From: JAWVZH01 sp033722295
Lineage (GTDB): Bacteria > Bacteroidota > Bacteroidia > Chitinophagales > Saprospiraceae
DNA length: 48,825 bases
Assembly (NCBI GenBank): GCA_033722295.1
Contig: JAWVZH010000005.1
Location: 1 to 48,825 of the forward strand
Reading direction: 5' to 3'
The stretch's first letter is position 1. The number at the start of each line of letters is the position of its first letter. Below the pieces are notes generated by a model. It was given only the letters and a program-made list of their open reading frames with translations. It had not been told where the DNA came from and ran no database searches. This document shows, piece after piece, positions 15,701 through 23,953 of the stretch. A program made the position numbers and the translations under genes.

Positions 15701-17679
15701 CAGATCAGGATCGCAGTAGTCAGTAGAAAGAGTAACTTGAAGCGCAGTAAAAAGGACAGAATATTTTCGTAGTAATGAATAACCAGATAAAACAAGCCGA
15801 TCAATGACCCGGCGATAGTAACGATAAAAAGGAAATTGATCAGAGTACTCTGAGTCACCCCTAAAGGCATCCATACCGTCGCCAGTATCCATGCCACGAT
15901 GAGAGCCATGAAAAGGTTGCTTGCCCTAAGTATCCATTTCGTTCTGCGCTTTTGCCCTTCACTGGTGAGAATAATCTGTATTATACCTGTTGATCCAAGT
16001 ACAATAAGCAAGGCACCAAGGAGAAGATGATGGGCGAAAGCTACATACGCTCCAAGGGCTATACCTATGCCGTTGGCGGCCAGTTTGATAACTTTCCTCT
16101 TTATTCTGATGGAGAACAGTGAATGAGCCAGGGCCGGCAATATCGTGATCGCCACTATTATGGAAGCGATGAGGGCAAAGGTCTTCGTATAGGCCAAAGG
16201 CCGGAATAACTTCCCTTCAGCAGCTTCCATTGTGAAAACAGGAAGGAAACTGATCACTGTCGTGGCAACAGCAGTAATAACAGCCGATCCAACTTCCATC
16301 GTAGCCTCATAAATTGTCGTCATCAGAGATTCGCCCTCCGGGGCCTCCTCCATCCTGTTGACCATACTCTCGACCAGAACTATACCCATGTCCACCATAG
16401 TACCTATGGCGATCGCTATTCCGGACAAGGCTACGATATTGGCATCTACACCAAGGTATCGCATCCCGATAAAGCACATCAATACCGCCACGGGTAAACT
16501 ACCGGACACAAGAACAGATGATCTCAGGTTGAATAGCATGAGCAGGATCACGAGTATGGTGATCAGAATTTCAAGCGACAGGGCCTCCTGGAGAGTTCCA
16601 AGGGTTTCGTGGATCAGTTCAGTACGATCATAGAATGGAATCACTGTTACCTTGGATACGGTTCCATCGTCTAATGTTTTTGTGGGCAACCCTGCTTCGA
16701 TCTCTTTGATCTTGTCCTTCACGTTGTTGATCACCTGCATTGGGTTGGCGCCAAATCTTGAAACGACCACTCCCCCTACTACTTCTGCTCCTGATTTGTC
16801 CAGGACGCCCCGCCTGGTCGCAGGCCCCAGGTGTACCTTTGCGACATCAGCGATTCGAATGGGCACATTATTACGTGTCGTTACGACACTCTTTTCAATG
16901 TCACCAATGTCCTTCACATACCCCAAACCTCTGACAAAATATTCGACCCGATTGATCTCGATGGTTTGAGCCCCTATATCTATGTTGCTCTCCCTTACGG
17001 CATTCATCACCTGCTGGAGATTGACATTATAGGCTTTCATAGCCTCAGGGTCCACATCGACCTGGTATTCCCTGACAAAACCACCAATGGAAGCGACTTC
17101 GGCCACGCCCTCAGCCGAAGAAAGTCCGAACCTCACATAAAAATCCTGGATCGATCTTAATTCGTGCAAATCCCAACCACCGGTGACATTACCCTCCTGG
17201 TCGCGGCCTTCAAGCGTATACCAATAGATCTGCCCCAGGGCGGTAGCATCCGGTCCAAGTGTGGGCTGAACACCCTGTGGTAAGATATTTACTGGCAGAG
17301 AATTGAGCTTCTCAAGGATCCTGCTACGGCTCCAGTAAAATTCTATGTCCTCTTCAAAAATGACATAGATACTCGAAAAGCCGAACATAGAATTACTCCG
17401 GATACTTTTCACACCAGGCACACCGAGAAGCGCGGTTGTCAATGGATAGGTGATCTGATCCTCGACATCCTGCGGAGATCTGCCTTTCCATTCAGTGAAT
17501 ACGATCTGCTGATTCTCACCGATATCGGGGATGGCATCGACAGCCACAGGATCCCGTGGCAAGACATCGACTCCGAGATCAAAGGGAGCAGTCACCAGTC
17601 CCCACAGCACCAAAATGATGAGGAACAAATAGGTGATTACCTTATTCTCCAGAAAAAATTTAACTACATGTTTGAGCAT
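12763..17679 (-). CDS. cusA: CusA/CzcA RND pump fused to a TolC/CusC-like channel
   Basis: A single 1638-codon frame. Residues 1-1221 are a heavy-metal RND transporter with PRDPVAVDAIPDIGENQ, EGVAEVASIGG, the Met-rich MPTSMPHSGMQ (about 684-694) and a second RND repeat. About 110 extra residues with roughly four hydrophobic segments (about 525-635) lie before the second periplasmic loop. At residue 1222 (ATG at 14016) begins MKLNSKSIKMLGLIIGLILF...ARSQ, a typical signal peptide, followed by an outer-membrane efflux protein (LSQMFPWFGTLEARK, coiled-coil repeats) to 1638. So inner-membrane pump and outer-membrane channel share one frame and must be separated, either by signal peptidase or by internal initiation at 14016. 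CusA-TolC fusions are known in Bacteroidota. Confidence 0.93.
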   Translation of the reverse strand: MLKHVVKFFLENKVITYLFLIILVLWGLVTAPFDLGVDVLPRDPVAVDAIPDIGENQQIVFTEWKGRSPQDVEDQITYPLTTALLGVPGVKSIRSNSMFGFSSIYVIFEEDIEFYWSRSRILEKLNSLPVNILPQGVQPTLGPDATALGQIYWYTLEGRDQEGNVTGGWDLHELRSIQDFYVRFGLSSAEGVAEVASIGGFVREYQVDVDPEAMKAYNVNLQQVMNAVRESNIDIGAQTIEINRVEYFVRGLGYVKDIGDIEKSVVTTRNNVPIRIADVAKVHLGPATRRGVLDKSGAEVVGGVVVSRFGANPMQVINNVKDKIKEIEAGLPTKTLDDGTVSKVTVIPFYDRTELIHETLGTLQEALSLEILITILVILLMLFNLRSSVLVSGSLPVAVLMCFIGMRYLGVDANIVALSGIAIAIGTMVDMGIVLVESMVNRMEEAPEGESLMTTIYEATMEVGSAVITAVATTVISFLPVFTMEAAEGKLFRPLAYTKTFALIASIIVAITILPALAHSLFSIRIKRKVIKLAANGIGIALGAYVAFAHHLLLGALLIVLGSTGIIQIILTSEGQKRRTKWILRASNLFMALIVAWILATVWMPLGVTQSTLINFLFIVTIAGSLIGLFYLVIHYYENILSFLLRFKLLFLLTTAILIWIGFRVFQNTGEEFMPSLDEGSFLLMPTSMPHSGMQENIKNLRLLDMAVTSIPEVKTVVGKAGRVNSALDPAPMSMYENIILYKSEYKTDEKGHRIRFRYEDGQYIKDEEGELIPDPDGRYYRQWRDHINSPDDIWNEIVQVTELPGVTSAPKLQPIETRLVMLQTGMRAPMGIKVKGPDLETIENFGLKLEKHLTSVDGVKASAVFADRIVGKPYLLLDIDREAIGRYGLTIEEVQTYIQTAIGGMPMTSTVEGRERYSIRVRYPRELRSDPETLKEIYVPTVEGEQIPLEKLVEIKYEQGAQSIKSEDGFLIGYVLFDKEDGFAEVEVVENTRDYLQELVSNGELVIPAGISYDFAGNYEQQVRASKRLSIVLPIALAIIFLILYLQFKSVLISLMVFSGVAIAFSGGFIMLGLYNTPWFMDFSFFGTNMRDLFQIQSINLSVAVWVGFLALFGIATDDGVLVATFLRDSFKSSKPENLEQIREAVIDGGLRRVRPAMMTTATTLLALLPILTSTGRGADIMIPMAIPTFGGMTLQIITMFTVPVLYSLWQESKFKLDNGMKLNSKSIKMLGLIIGLILFSVPQARSQSLDDLLEMASNNNLTLKSLENEQQSAEQRVDIVSQLDDPEFGIGGFPLPVETRLGPQLLRLSLSQMFPWFGTLEARKELEYAGAAVIGEKRKLSEIDIHLEVKLAYYALYELERSQEILEKNIEVLEGLENVALSKVSSGEATAADVLRLQIEIEEVRQKIKVLQTNRSSPLSMINYLIDRPMNASIEIVESLELRQLPPEIDDNVAQHISAHPAITALDKSREVARKKLNLTGLKSKPSFGLGVDYIAIGERSELTAPENGRDVVQLKASVRLPLYRKKYRSEQLQHELTLDAIDAKMENKSREMQSRLISARSALEVARMDHQYYQGQIRLTRAAMDVLEARYRGSGEGFDDLLQLERQLFEYELNMLKTEVRSNVALSRIENLLAI

Positions 17680-17781
17680 TGAAGCATACCTTTCATATGA
17701 ATATTATAGAGTATGTGTGACCTACAACAGGGTCACTGACAGGCATTGAGGACTCCTCATACCTGTCCTGAAAGGTTGCTT

Positions 17782-18240
17782 CTATAATCGGAAATTCTGA
17801 AACCGGATCACCCTGTCGATGGTGACAGGCGGTGGATCGGGTTTGGTTATGACGGTTTCGGGATCGAATGTCTCTGAATGATTGAAAAGAGAGACAGACA
17901 GTATCTGACTGTCATATTTCTCTGTATCTGTCTGGGAATGCTCAGCCTTCTGAGAATTCTGAAACAGATCCTGATCGTTCTGGAGATATAAACTCTCATT
18001 ACTGCAGCAATTCTTTTTATCGCCATCACAACTCTTCTCAATGATCTGAGCTGAATGATGATGCTTGCAGTGTGCCTTTTTCGCAAGTTCGTGGCAGTTC
18101 TTTGCTTTTCCTATTACGGCAACAGACTTCAGTTCACCACTGCAATAATGGAGGTCAATAGATAGGCCCATGGAGGTGATCCCGATCCAAAAGGCCATAA
18201 TCACGGCAATCTTTCGATATATTTTATGCCGATTTTCCAT
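17782..18240 (-). CDS. HYC_CC_PP-family Cys/His-rich exported protein, copy 2
   Basis: 152 aa. N-terminal hydrophobic signal (about 10-27), then DLHYCSG (the HYC motif), CHELAKKAHCKHHH, CDGDKKNCC (the CC motif) and PDPPPV near the end, all family landmarks. It is the first gene of the efflux unit, 102 bp before the CusA-CusC fusion, a position typical for the family. Function unknown; exported metal binding is inferred from Cys/His content. It matches the 4178-4636 copy in length and motif order but is diverged in sequence. Confidence 0.8.
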   Translation of the reverse strand: MENRHKIYRKIAVIMAFWIGITSMGLSIDLHYCSGELKSVAVIGKAKNCHELAKKAHCKHHHSAQIIEKSCDGDKKNCCSNESLYLQNDQDLFQNSQKAEHSQTDTEKYDSQILSVSLFNHSETFDPETVITKPDPPPVTIDRVIRFQNFRL

Positions 18241-18260
18241 TAACTGCTAAAACGGTCTTA

Positions 18261-18292
18261 TTTGAAAAATAGTTCTAGCGAAGATAGTTTTA
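18261..18292 (+). promoter_or_regulatory. Possible promoter for the sialidase-like gene
   Basis: The 114-bp divergent gap between the copper efflux unit and the plus-strand gene holds TTTG (18261-18264), a 20-nt spacer and TAGTTTTA (18285-18292), one mismatch from TAnnTTTG, about 60 bp before the ATG. On the minus strand a TATCTTCG element could serve the efflux operon. Both matches are imperfect. Confidence 0.3.
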
Positions 18293-18354
18293 TATTTTAC
18301 CTCTGAACTTTACAAGATATTACAGTACCTTTTAGAAAAAGCAATTGTCAAGAT

Positions 18355-19788
18355 ATGAATACCATCATCAATTTCGTGATAGCAATACTGATTTTGGGGT
18401 CGACCTGTACCCTACGTGCACAATGGTCTCCGGAGATCTCCCTGAATTCCGGCATTAATGAAGGTTATATATGGCCTCGGATGTCAGCTACATCCAATGG
18501 TGTATATGTGATCTGGGGCAATTCTGCTACAGACAGGATCCACGGTATATCTGTTGATAAAGGCATTCCCGGACAACAGTTAATACTGAATCAGAACACG
18601 GATCGTGCCTTTATCACAGGATGGGCAAGCACCGAGATCTCTGCCTATCAGGATAAGGTTGCCGTTGTTTACAAATCGGAAAATGCTCAAACAGGGAGCT
18701 CCTTCATTATTTTTTCAGAAGATGGTGGAAAAACTTTCTCGGCGCCCAGGGTGGCCATAGATGGCAACGATATATTACACCGTTTTCCGGCCATTCATAT
18801 AGATGATTCTGGACTTTATGTAAGCTTCATGAGATTTGAAACGAATTTTCTAGAACCTCAATACGACCTGCGCCATTTCGATAGTCCAGCGGTGGATAGC
18901 TTCGAAGACGTGGGTATTTCAGAATCAGTTCCCGGAGAAGTCTGTGACTGTTGCGTTTCTGCCATTACCGGCAATGAAGACAAGGTGACAGTACTGTTCA
19001 GGAATAATGATGATAACTTCAGGGATATCTATGCTGCGGTTGCATCAAAGTCCCAACTCAAATTCAACACCCTTGCCGACCTTAATGCTGCCACGTGGCA
19101 GATATTTTCCTGTCCTTCAACCGGTGCCGATGGCATGATGTCCGGCGACCAGTTGCACGCAGTATTCATGAGTCAGCATACTGGAAGTCAAATAGTTTAC
19201 CTGAGCAGCCTGAATACAATTGATGGCACTGTCGAAGTAGACCGCAAATTACTTAAGAACAGTTCCCTGGCATTTCAGAACTTTCCGAGGATGGCAGGAA
19301 ATGGCGATACTATAGGTGTGGTGATGCAGGGTGCCGAGGGCAGGAATCAAAATGTATACTTTACCTACTCTACCACAGGCACCGAGGGCCTGGGAGATAC
19401 CCTCATGTTACTATCAACGAACTCCAGTGGCAGACAGGTCAATCCCGACATTGCCTTTCAGGATGGTAAATTCCACATGGTCTGGCAAGATAACAGCACA
19501 GCCCTTGTGATGTATCGTACTTTCGACCCTTCAGGGTTAACAACTCAAACCGTTACTCCTACCATTGAAAAACTGTCGGTCTATCCCAATCCTGTCATGG
19601 ACAAGTTATCCGTACTGACAGAAAGCAACTTTTCGACATACAATGTAATAGATCTTCAAGGGAACGTGGTGCGATCTTATGAAGTGGGCAATACCCTGAA
19701 CATTGCCGATCTGGAGAGTGGACTCTATATCCTGAAAGTCACCGACAACAAGGGATCTCAGTCGGCCATTAGATTTATCAAGCAATAA
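18355..19788 (+). CDS. Secreted sialidase-like (BNR) beta-propeller with CDCC motif and T9SS domain
   Basis: 477 aa, one of only two plus-strand genes. Signal ends at TLRAQ; Asp-box-like repeats include FSEDGGKTFSAP (about 120-131). The motif EVCDCC (Cys197, 199, 200) fits a Cys-rich site seen in some sialidase-like proteins and might bind metal. From about 400, VYPNPVMDKLSVL opens a T9SS type-A domain ending IRFIKQ. The Arg triad and Asp/Tyr set of true sialidases were not identified, so glycosidase activity should not be assumed. It is transcribed away from the copper efflux operon across a shared 114-bp gap, so co-regulation is possible. Confidence 0.8.
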   Translation: MNTIINFVIAILILGSTCTLRAQWSPEISLNSGINEGYIWPRMSATSNGVYVIWGNSATDRIHGISVDKGIPGQQLILNQNTDRAFITGWASTEISAYQDKVAVVYKSENAQTGSSFIIFSEDGGKTFSAPRVAIDGNDILHRFPAIHIDDSGLYVSFMRFETNFLEPQYDLRHFDSPAVDSFEDVGISESVPGEVCDCCVSAITGNEDKVTVLFRNNDDNFRDIYAAVASKSQLKFNTLADLNAATWQIFSCPSTGADGMMSGDQLHAVFMSQHTGSQIVYLSSLNTIDGTVEVDRKLLKNSSLAFQNFPRMAGNGDTIGVVMQGAEGRNQNVYFTYSTTGTEGLGDTLMLLSTNSSGRQVNPDIAFQDGKFHMVWQDNSTALVMYRTFDPSGLTTQTVTPTIEKLSVYPNPVMDKLSVLTESNFSTYNVIDLQGNVVRSYEVGNTLNIADLESGLYILKVTDNKGSQSAIRFIKQ

Positions 19789-19802
19789 GGCCTGTGAAGT
19801 GA

Positions 19803-20747
19803 TCACTTCGGATTTTGCAGGAAAAATTCCCAGAAGACTTCCGGAGCCTTCAGGCCCGATGCGTGGTTCTGTCCATTCGGATAGACGTGCCCCATTTGAT
19901 TGACCATCAATATCCGGTATTCGTTATTATATGAGGACTGGTTCTCATCAAAAACTATCGTATTGAAATGCGGCAAATCCTGATCTTCTGTAAACACTGA
20001 ATCCAATTTCAGCATTTCGAGGATATTATCGATGTCATGGCGCAAACCAGGATAACCCATGATCTCGGATCCACACATGGGGAAGGGGCCGGCATGCATA
20101 AGTCTTTGCTGAACCTTATTGTCAATATTTCCCATGATCGTATGCAAAGAGATCAGGTCCGGACTTACCTGAGGTACTAATTCCGGCAATCCTAGTCCAC
20201 CGGCTGTGCCTATGGCCGCAAAAACATCCGACATTTCGGTCATAAGTCGTGATCTGCAAAATCCCCCTCCATTGCTGAATCCGGATGCGTAGATCCTCCG
20301 ATCATCGATATTGTACGCTTCTCTCGCCTCCTTTATCATGCGTCGTACAAAGGGGATGTCGTCGATGATCGGTGTTCCTGGCTCAAGTTCACGGTCCAGG
20401 CCGAAAGAGCTCCACTTGGTCTGTTCTTCTCCCAGTTCAACAACGAAATACTTTAAAGCCGTCGGAAAGATGACGATAAAGCCCTCCATTTCGGCCATTT
20501 CCTTCCATCCCGAATTTGCAAAAACAGATTGGCCCGAACCTCCGGATCCATGAAACATAAAAACCAGAGGAGTAGGCGCGCCATCATATGTCGTTGGGAC
20601 ATATACCTGCAGACGCCTGTCCTCATCATCTATTTTCAGCAAATAGGAGTGTTTACCCGGTGTGTCGGACCAGGAATCTGTAGGGTCATCCTTGGTACAG
20701 GCATTGAGAGCAAGAATGACCAGGACCATATATTTTAAAGCCCTCAC
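19803..20747 (-). CDS. PHB-depolymerase/LpqC-family esterase lipoprotein
   Basis: 314 aa alpha/beta-hydrolase. Lipoprotein signal with lipid Cys17 (LNAC). Oxyanion-region HGSGGSGQS (66-74), nucleophile elbow GFSNGG with Ser158, probable Asp near GNIDNKV (Asp209) and His287 in MGHVYPNG form the catalytic triad of the PHB depolymerase/feruloyl-esterase-like family. Probably hydrolyses an ester in the periplasm or at the cell surface; the substrate is not deducible. It converges on the sialidase-like gene with 14 bp between. Confidence 0.85.
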   Translation of the reverse strand: MRALKYMVLVILALNACTKDDPTDSWSDTPGKHSYLLKIDDEDRRLQVYVPTTYDGAPTPLVFMFHGSGGSGQSVFANSGWKEMAEMEGFIVIFPTALKYFVVELGEEQTKWSSFGLDRELEPGTPIIDDIPFVRRMIKEAREAYNIDDRRIYASGFSNGGGFCRSRLMTEMSDVFAAIGTAGGLGLPELVPQVSPDLISLHTIMGNIDNKVQQRLMHAGPFPMCGSEIMGYPGLRHDIDNILEMLKLDSVFTEDQDLPHFNTIVFDENQSSYNNEYRILMVNQMGHVYPNGQNHASGLKAPEVFWEFFLQNPK

Positions 20748-20766
20748 ACCCTTAAGTTACAAAAAA

Positions 20767-20822
20767 GGACAAATTGTCCGTTCAAAATGGAACTGATGCC
20801 TCGAATCGACTTTGTCGAATCG
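20767..20822. promoter_or_regulatory. Two palindromes upstream of the esterase gene
   Basis: Within the 113-bp gap after the large T9SS gene lie GGACAA-A-TTGTCC (20767-20779), a perfect dyad about 20 bp upstream of the esterase ATG, and CGAATCGAC-TTT-GTCGAATCG (20802-20822), 9-bp arms with one mismatch. The first is well placed for an operator; the second could be a hairpin ending the upstream transcript, but it has no T-run. Confidence 0.35.
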
Positions 20823-20860
20823 TGCCGTACATCTTTCCGCCGTCAGTGACTGTGATATTG

Positions 20861-22951
20861 TTATTGAACAATCACAGGAGATGACTGAATCATCAACCCT
20901 TTGGAATCGCTAATCACCATGTAATAAATTCCGGAGGATAATTCCTGTGTTCTAAAACTTGCATTTCCCTCAGCTTCCATTGACTGTACTTCCCGGCCCA
21001 TGGCATCCAACAGTTGGATCTCATAACTGATATTGTCATTATAGGGTGAAATAAAAACCCGATTCGTCGAAGGGTTTGGGTAAATTATAAATTCCATGTC
21101 TCTAGCAATCTCCCTGGAAACGGAAGTTGTAAAGTTATCCAACCGATAGACGGAGCCCTCCCTCTGAGCGATGTATATCGTATTGTCTGGTGCCACGAAA
21201 TGAGCATCAACATATTTAGACTTATCGGAAACTCCTGTCGACAGGCTTCTGAACGATTTTCCACCATCATCAGATACCATGCAATAATGATCTATCTCCG
21301 GGCTGAGTAGAAATATCCTGTCTTCATTATCCATCAAAAAATAGAGGTCTTTTTTATCCTCTAACAGGGAAGAGTGAACTGTATCCGGAATAGCATTCAG
21401 ATCCAGGTTGTCGAATATCAAGAGGTCAGCATCCTCCCGAAAGACACATTCATCCCTTAAGACCCAAATCTGACTATCGCGACTGATCTCAGCCTGTGGA
21501 GGATTATCAGGATTGCATACCGCGTGCCAGTTAGCAATATGTGACCCACCAAAAGTCCTGATGCTCACCACATTATCAGACACATTCAGGTAGCGTTGAT
21601 CATCTATCACTTCTCCTCCGCCAAAATATATCACAGGCCCCTTTTCCCATATATAGCCATCACTGGTACTCCAAGATGCACGGTCGCATTCTACCTGGAG
21701 TTCTCCCATATGATTTATAAGTGACGTCCTCAGCTTGTCATACGTCGTCCAAGGCAAAGGTCTTGATTCCCACGATCTTTTCACGGGATCATAGACGATA
21801 ATCTTATCCTGGCTGATCATCCAGTATTCATTCAAAAAAACATGATCCTGGTAATCATAAGGGAAGTTCTTCGGAACCCTAACACGATGCCACCCTTCTG
21901 ATTCCTCATATGTAAATGTCAAATTTGAGATACAGTCCGATTTAAGGTAAATTCTACCGTGATCATCTCCCTTAATATCACCAGGCATCATCCTTCCTAC
22001 ATCATATTCTGTTGCACTCCAGGAAACACCATCGTCGGTGCTGGAATAACTTTGATTTCCATTGCGACAATCAACATCTAAAATAAAAAGCTCATTTCCC
22101 TGGCTTATAATATTCAAAAATAGCCCATCCGGGGTGCTGAGTTCGAGCAAGTTATCAAGAGCAAATCCAGTCCTGATAATATTACCTTCTGTAGCTAGAT
22201 ATAAATTTTCGTTTGATACAGAGACATCGTAAATCAGATCACCTACCACATCTTCTAGATCGATAAAGGTTGATCCACCATCAGTTGACAAGAAATACGA
22301 AAAACCCTCCTTAGCATTAATAATAAAGGTGTCCTGATTAACAGCATAGAAAAAATTGATCTCCCTATTCCAACCAGAGTATAATTGGGAATTGCCAAGG
22401 GTATCAATAATCATTAGCCTGTTATTGCCATCACCATAGGTCATTATGACCTCATCTTTAACATAACCTACATTCTCAGTCGACCTGTGCAGCTTCAGTC
22501 CTGCAAAGTCATTGACCGTGTGCCATCGATCATTCACGTTGGTAGTAAAATAAATGGAATCGTTCGTTGCGAGCCAAAGCAGATTTTCTGACTGCCAAAT
22601 CTTCTTAATAAAACCGGGAGTGTTGAGACTATCAAAGCTTCTATCATCACTATTATATCTATGCAATCCACTTCCATGGTCAGTTATAAATTCCTGGTTA
22701 AATATGAAAGCATCATATATTGTCTTCTCCGGATAGGTAAAGCTTTCACCGTTGTTATCAGAAAACGCAAAGGCCGGTAAACCATTCACCTCTTTTATGA
22801 TCATCATATTTCCGGACTTCTTCAAATCTGAAAAATAGCCTGTGTAAAGCGTACCGATGTTTTCCCAGGATTGGGCATTTCCCGACTGGATCAAAAATAG
22901 GGTTAGAAGTGCACAGAACAGATGCAAGCTGGGATAATTCCGGAGTTTCAT
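20861..22951 (-). CDS. Large secreted beta-propeller-like protein with T9SS sorting domain
   Basis: 696 aa. Signal peptide to SGNAQ, then repeated motifs of the VPS10/BNR propeller kind: FSDNNGESFTYP, LSTDGGSTFIDL, YSSTDDGVSWSA and VSDDGGKSFRSL. The C-terminus (from about 620, IIYPNPSTNRVFISP) is a T9SS type-A domain ending SSPVIVQ. Secreted or surface-anchored; no enzymatic signature recognised. The next gene downstream on this strand is the esterase. Confidence 0.8.
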   Translation of the reverse strand: MKLRNYPSLHLFCALLTLFLIQSGNAQSWENIGTLYTGYFSDLKKSGNMMIIKEVNGLPAFAFSDNNGESFTYPEKTIYDAFIFNQEFITDHGSGLHRYNSDDRSFDSLNTPGFIKKIWQSENLLWLATNDSIYFTTNVNDRWHTVNDFAGLKLHRSTENVGYVKDEVIMTYGDGNNRLMIIDTLGNSQLYSGWNREINFFYAVNQDTFIINAKEGFSYFLSTDGGSTFIDLEDVVGDLIYDVSVSNENLYLATEGNIIRTGFALDNLLELSTPDGLFLNIISQGNELFILDVDCRNGNQSYSSTDDGVSWSATEYDVGRMMPGDIKGDDHGRIYLKSDCISNLTFTYEESEGWHRVRVPKNFPYDYQDHVFLNEYWMISQDKIIVYDPVKRSWESRPLPWTTYDKLRTSLINHMGELQVECDRASWSTSDGYIWEKGPVIYFGGGEVIDDQRYLNVSDNVVSIRTFGGSHIANWHAVCNPDNPPQAEISRDSQIWVLRDECVFREDADLLIFDNLDLNAIPDTVHSSLLEDKKDLYFLMDNEDRIFLLSPEIDHYCMVSDDGGKSFRSLSTGVSDKSKYVDAHFVAPDNTIYIAQREGSVYRLDNFTTSVSREIARDMEFIIYPNPSTNRVFISPYNDNISYEIQLLDAMGREVQSMEAEGNASFRTQELSSGIYYMVISDSKGLMIQSSPVIVQ

Positions 22952-23022
22952 AGAAGGAATGATTAGTTAACCTTTTATTCCGGCTTGTGGGATAGCTTTC
23001 TAAAATCACACAGAGTACAGAG

Positions 23023-23436
23023 TCAATCTTGAAAATCATTCTTCGAATGACTACCGTCACAAAACGGCTTATTTCCGGAGTGCCCGCAACGACAAAGTGC
23101 TGTTCGTCCCTTGCACGCCCTGGAAGTACCGTCCTCTCCGACCAGCTTGAAATCACCTTTGATCATCAGCGGGCCATTCTTTGAAGGTGTTATTTCTATT
23201 AAGGATGCTGTATCCTCTTGTTCCGCTGCGTCATTCATGTAAAATCCCAATGCCCCGGAAGGACATTGTTTGACTTGTTCGATGATCCTGTTAGTCGAGG
23301 CACCATCCATATTGATCCATGGCCTGTTCTGCGGATTGAAGACCTGCAAGAGTCCCTGCCAGCAACGCTTGGAATGAATACATACATCCGGTTCCCATGT
23401 AACGGTCACTTCACCATTGGTATATTCCTTCTTCAT
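23023..23436 (-). CDS. Fe-S protein: Fer4_19 domain plus CDGSH zinc-finger-type cluster domain
   Basis: 137 aa, cytoplasmic. The N-terminal part is a YjdI-like divergent 4Fe-4S mono-cluster domain (Cys19, Cys25, Cys58, Pro59). The C-terminal part is a CDGSH domain with CRCGHSGNKPFCDGSH (Cys115, Cys117, Cys126, His130), the 3Cys-1His ligand set of 2Fe-2S mitoNEET-like proteins. Proteins combining the two are common in bacteria and are thought to act in redox or Fe-S sensing; the partner is unknown. It lies 29 bp after the DUF6702 gene. Confidence 0.9.
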   Translation of the reverse strand: MKKEYTNGEVTVTWEPDVCIHSKRCWQGLLQVFNPQNRPWINMDGASTNRIIEQVKQCPSGALGFYMNDAAEQEDTASLIEITPSKNGPLMIKGDFKLVGEDGTSRACKGRTALCRCGHSGNKPFCDGSHSKNDFQD

Positions 23437-23465
23437 ATCATTAATATAATGAAAAAGCCCCTTCC

Positions 23466-23951
23466 CTATCTCGAAATGATGAAACTGGTCTTGTGAGCAT
23501 AGGTCAGAGCACTCCGATCCGTTCGGTCGTCCGAATACTCTACGATATTCTTCTGATCATCATATGTCTCGAGCAGTAAAGTATTGACGATCTTCAGATC
23601 TCCCTTGCCATTCCACGGATAGAAAAGGTGTATCCAGATCGCAGAAAGGTCACCCGTCATCTCCTTGCCCAGATAAACCGGCATCAAATGCTCGCCGGCC
23701 GAAATGACCTCAAAGTGCTTTTTTATATATAACAGGATGAGGCTGTCGACGCTGGAGTGTTCTTTACCCGTCCCTATACCGAGTGATTCCGGGGAGTAAT
23801 TTGCGAGTGCCTGCTCAAGATCATCTATAAAAATGTGCATAGAGGTCTCGATGTTATTGTCCCGAGCATTATAGCGCATCTCTGTTCTGCTGACATGAAA
23901 GTCATGAGAACAGATCAAGAAAATGACATAAAACCAATATGTTGACGTCAT
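23466..23951 (-). CDS. DUF6702-family exported protein
   Basis: 161 aa. Short N-terminal hydrophobic segment (about 3-15), then HDFHVSRTEMRYN, the family's characteristic start, FIDDLEQAL, and LKIVNTLLLETYDDQKNIV. Function unknown. It sits 2 bp after the HupE gene, and this pair is conserved in many Bacteroidota genomes, so the two probably work together, possibly in metal uptake (inference). Confidence 0.78.
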   Translation of the reverse strand: MTSTYWFYVIFLICSHDFHVSRTEMRYNARDNNIETSMHIFIDDLEQALANYSPESLGIGTGKEHSSVDSLILLYIKKHFEVISAGEHLMPVYLGKEMTGDLSAIWIHLFYPWNGKGDLKIVNTLLLETYDDQKNIVEYSDDRTDRSALTYAHKTSFIISR

Positions 23952-23953
23952 AA

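Noticed and set aside
14099..17160. Several long plus-strand frames opposite the CusA gene
   Set aside because: They lie wholly within a certain gene, lack family features and mirror its codon pattern.
20861..22951. Photosystem II assembly (Ycf48-like) protein
   Set aside because: The propeller repeats resemble it, but the organism type and the T9SS domain make a photosynthetic role baseless.
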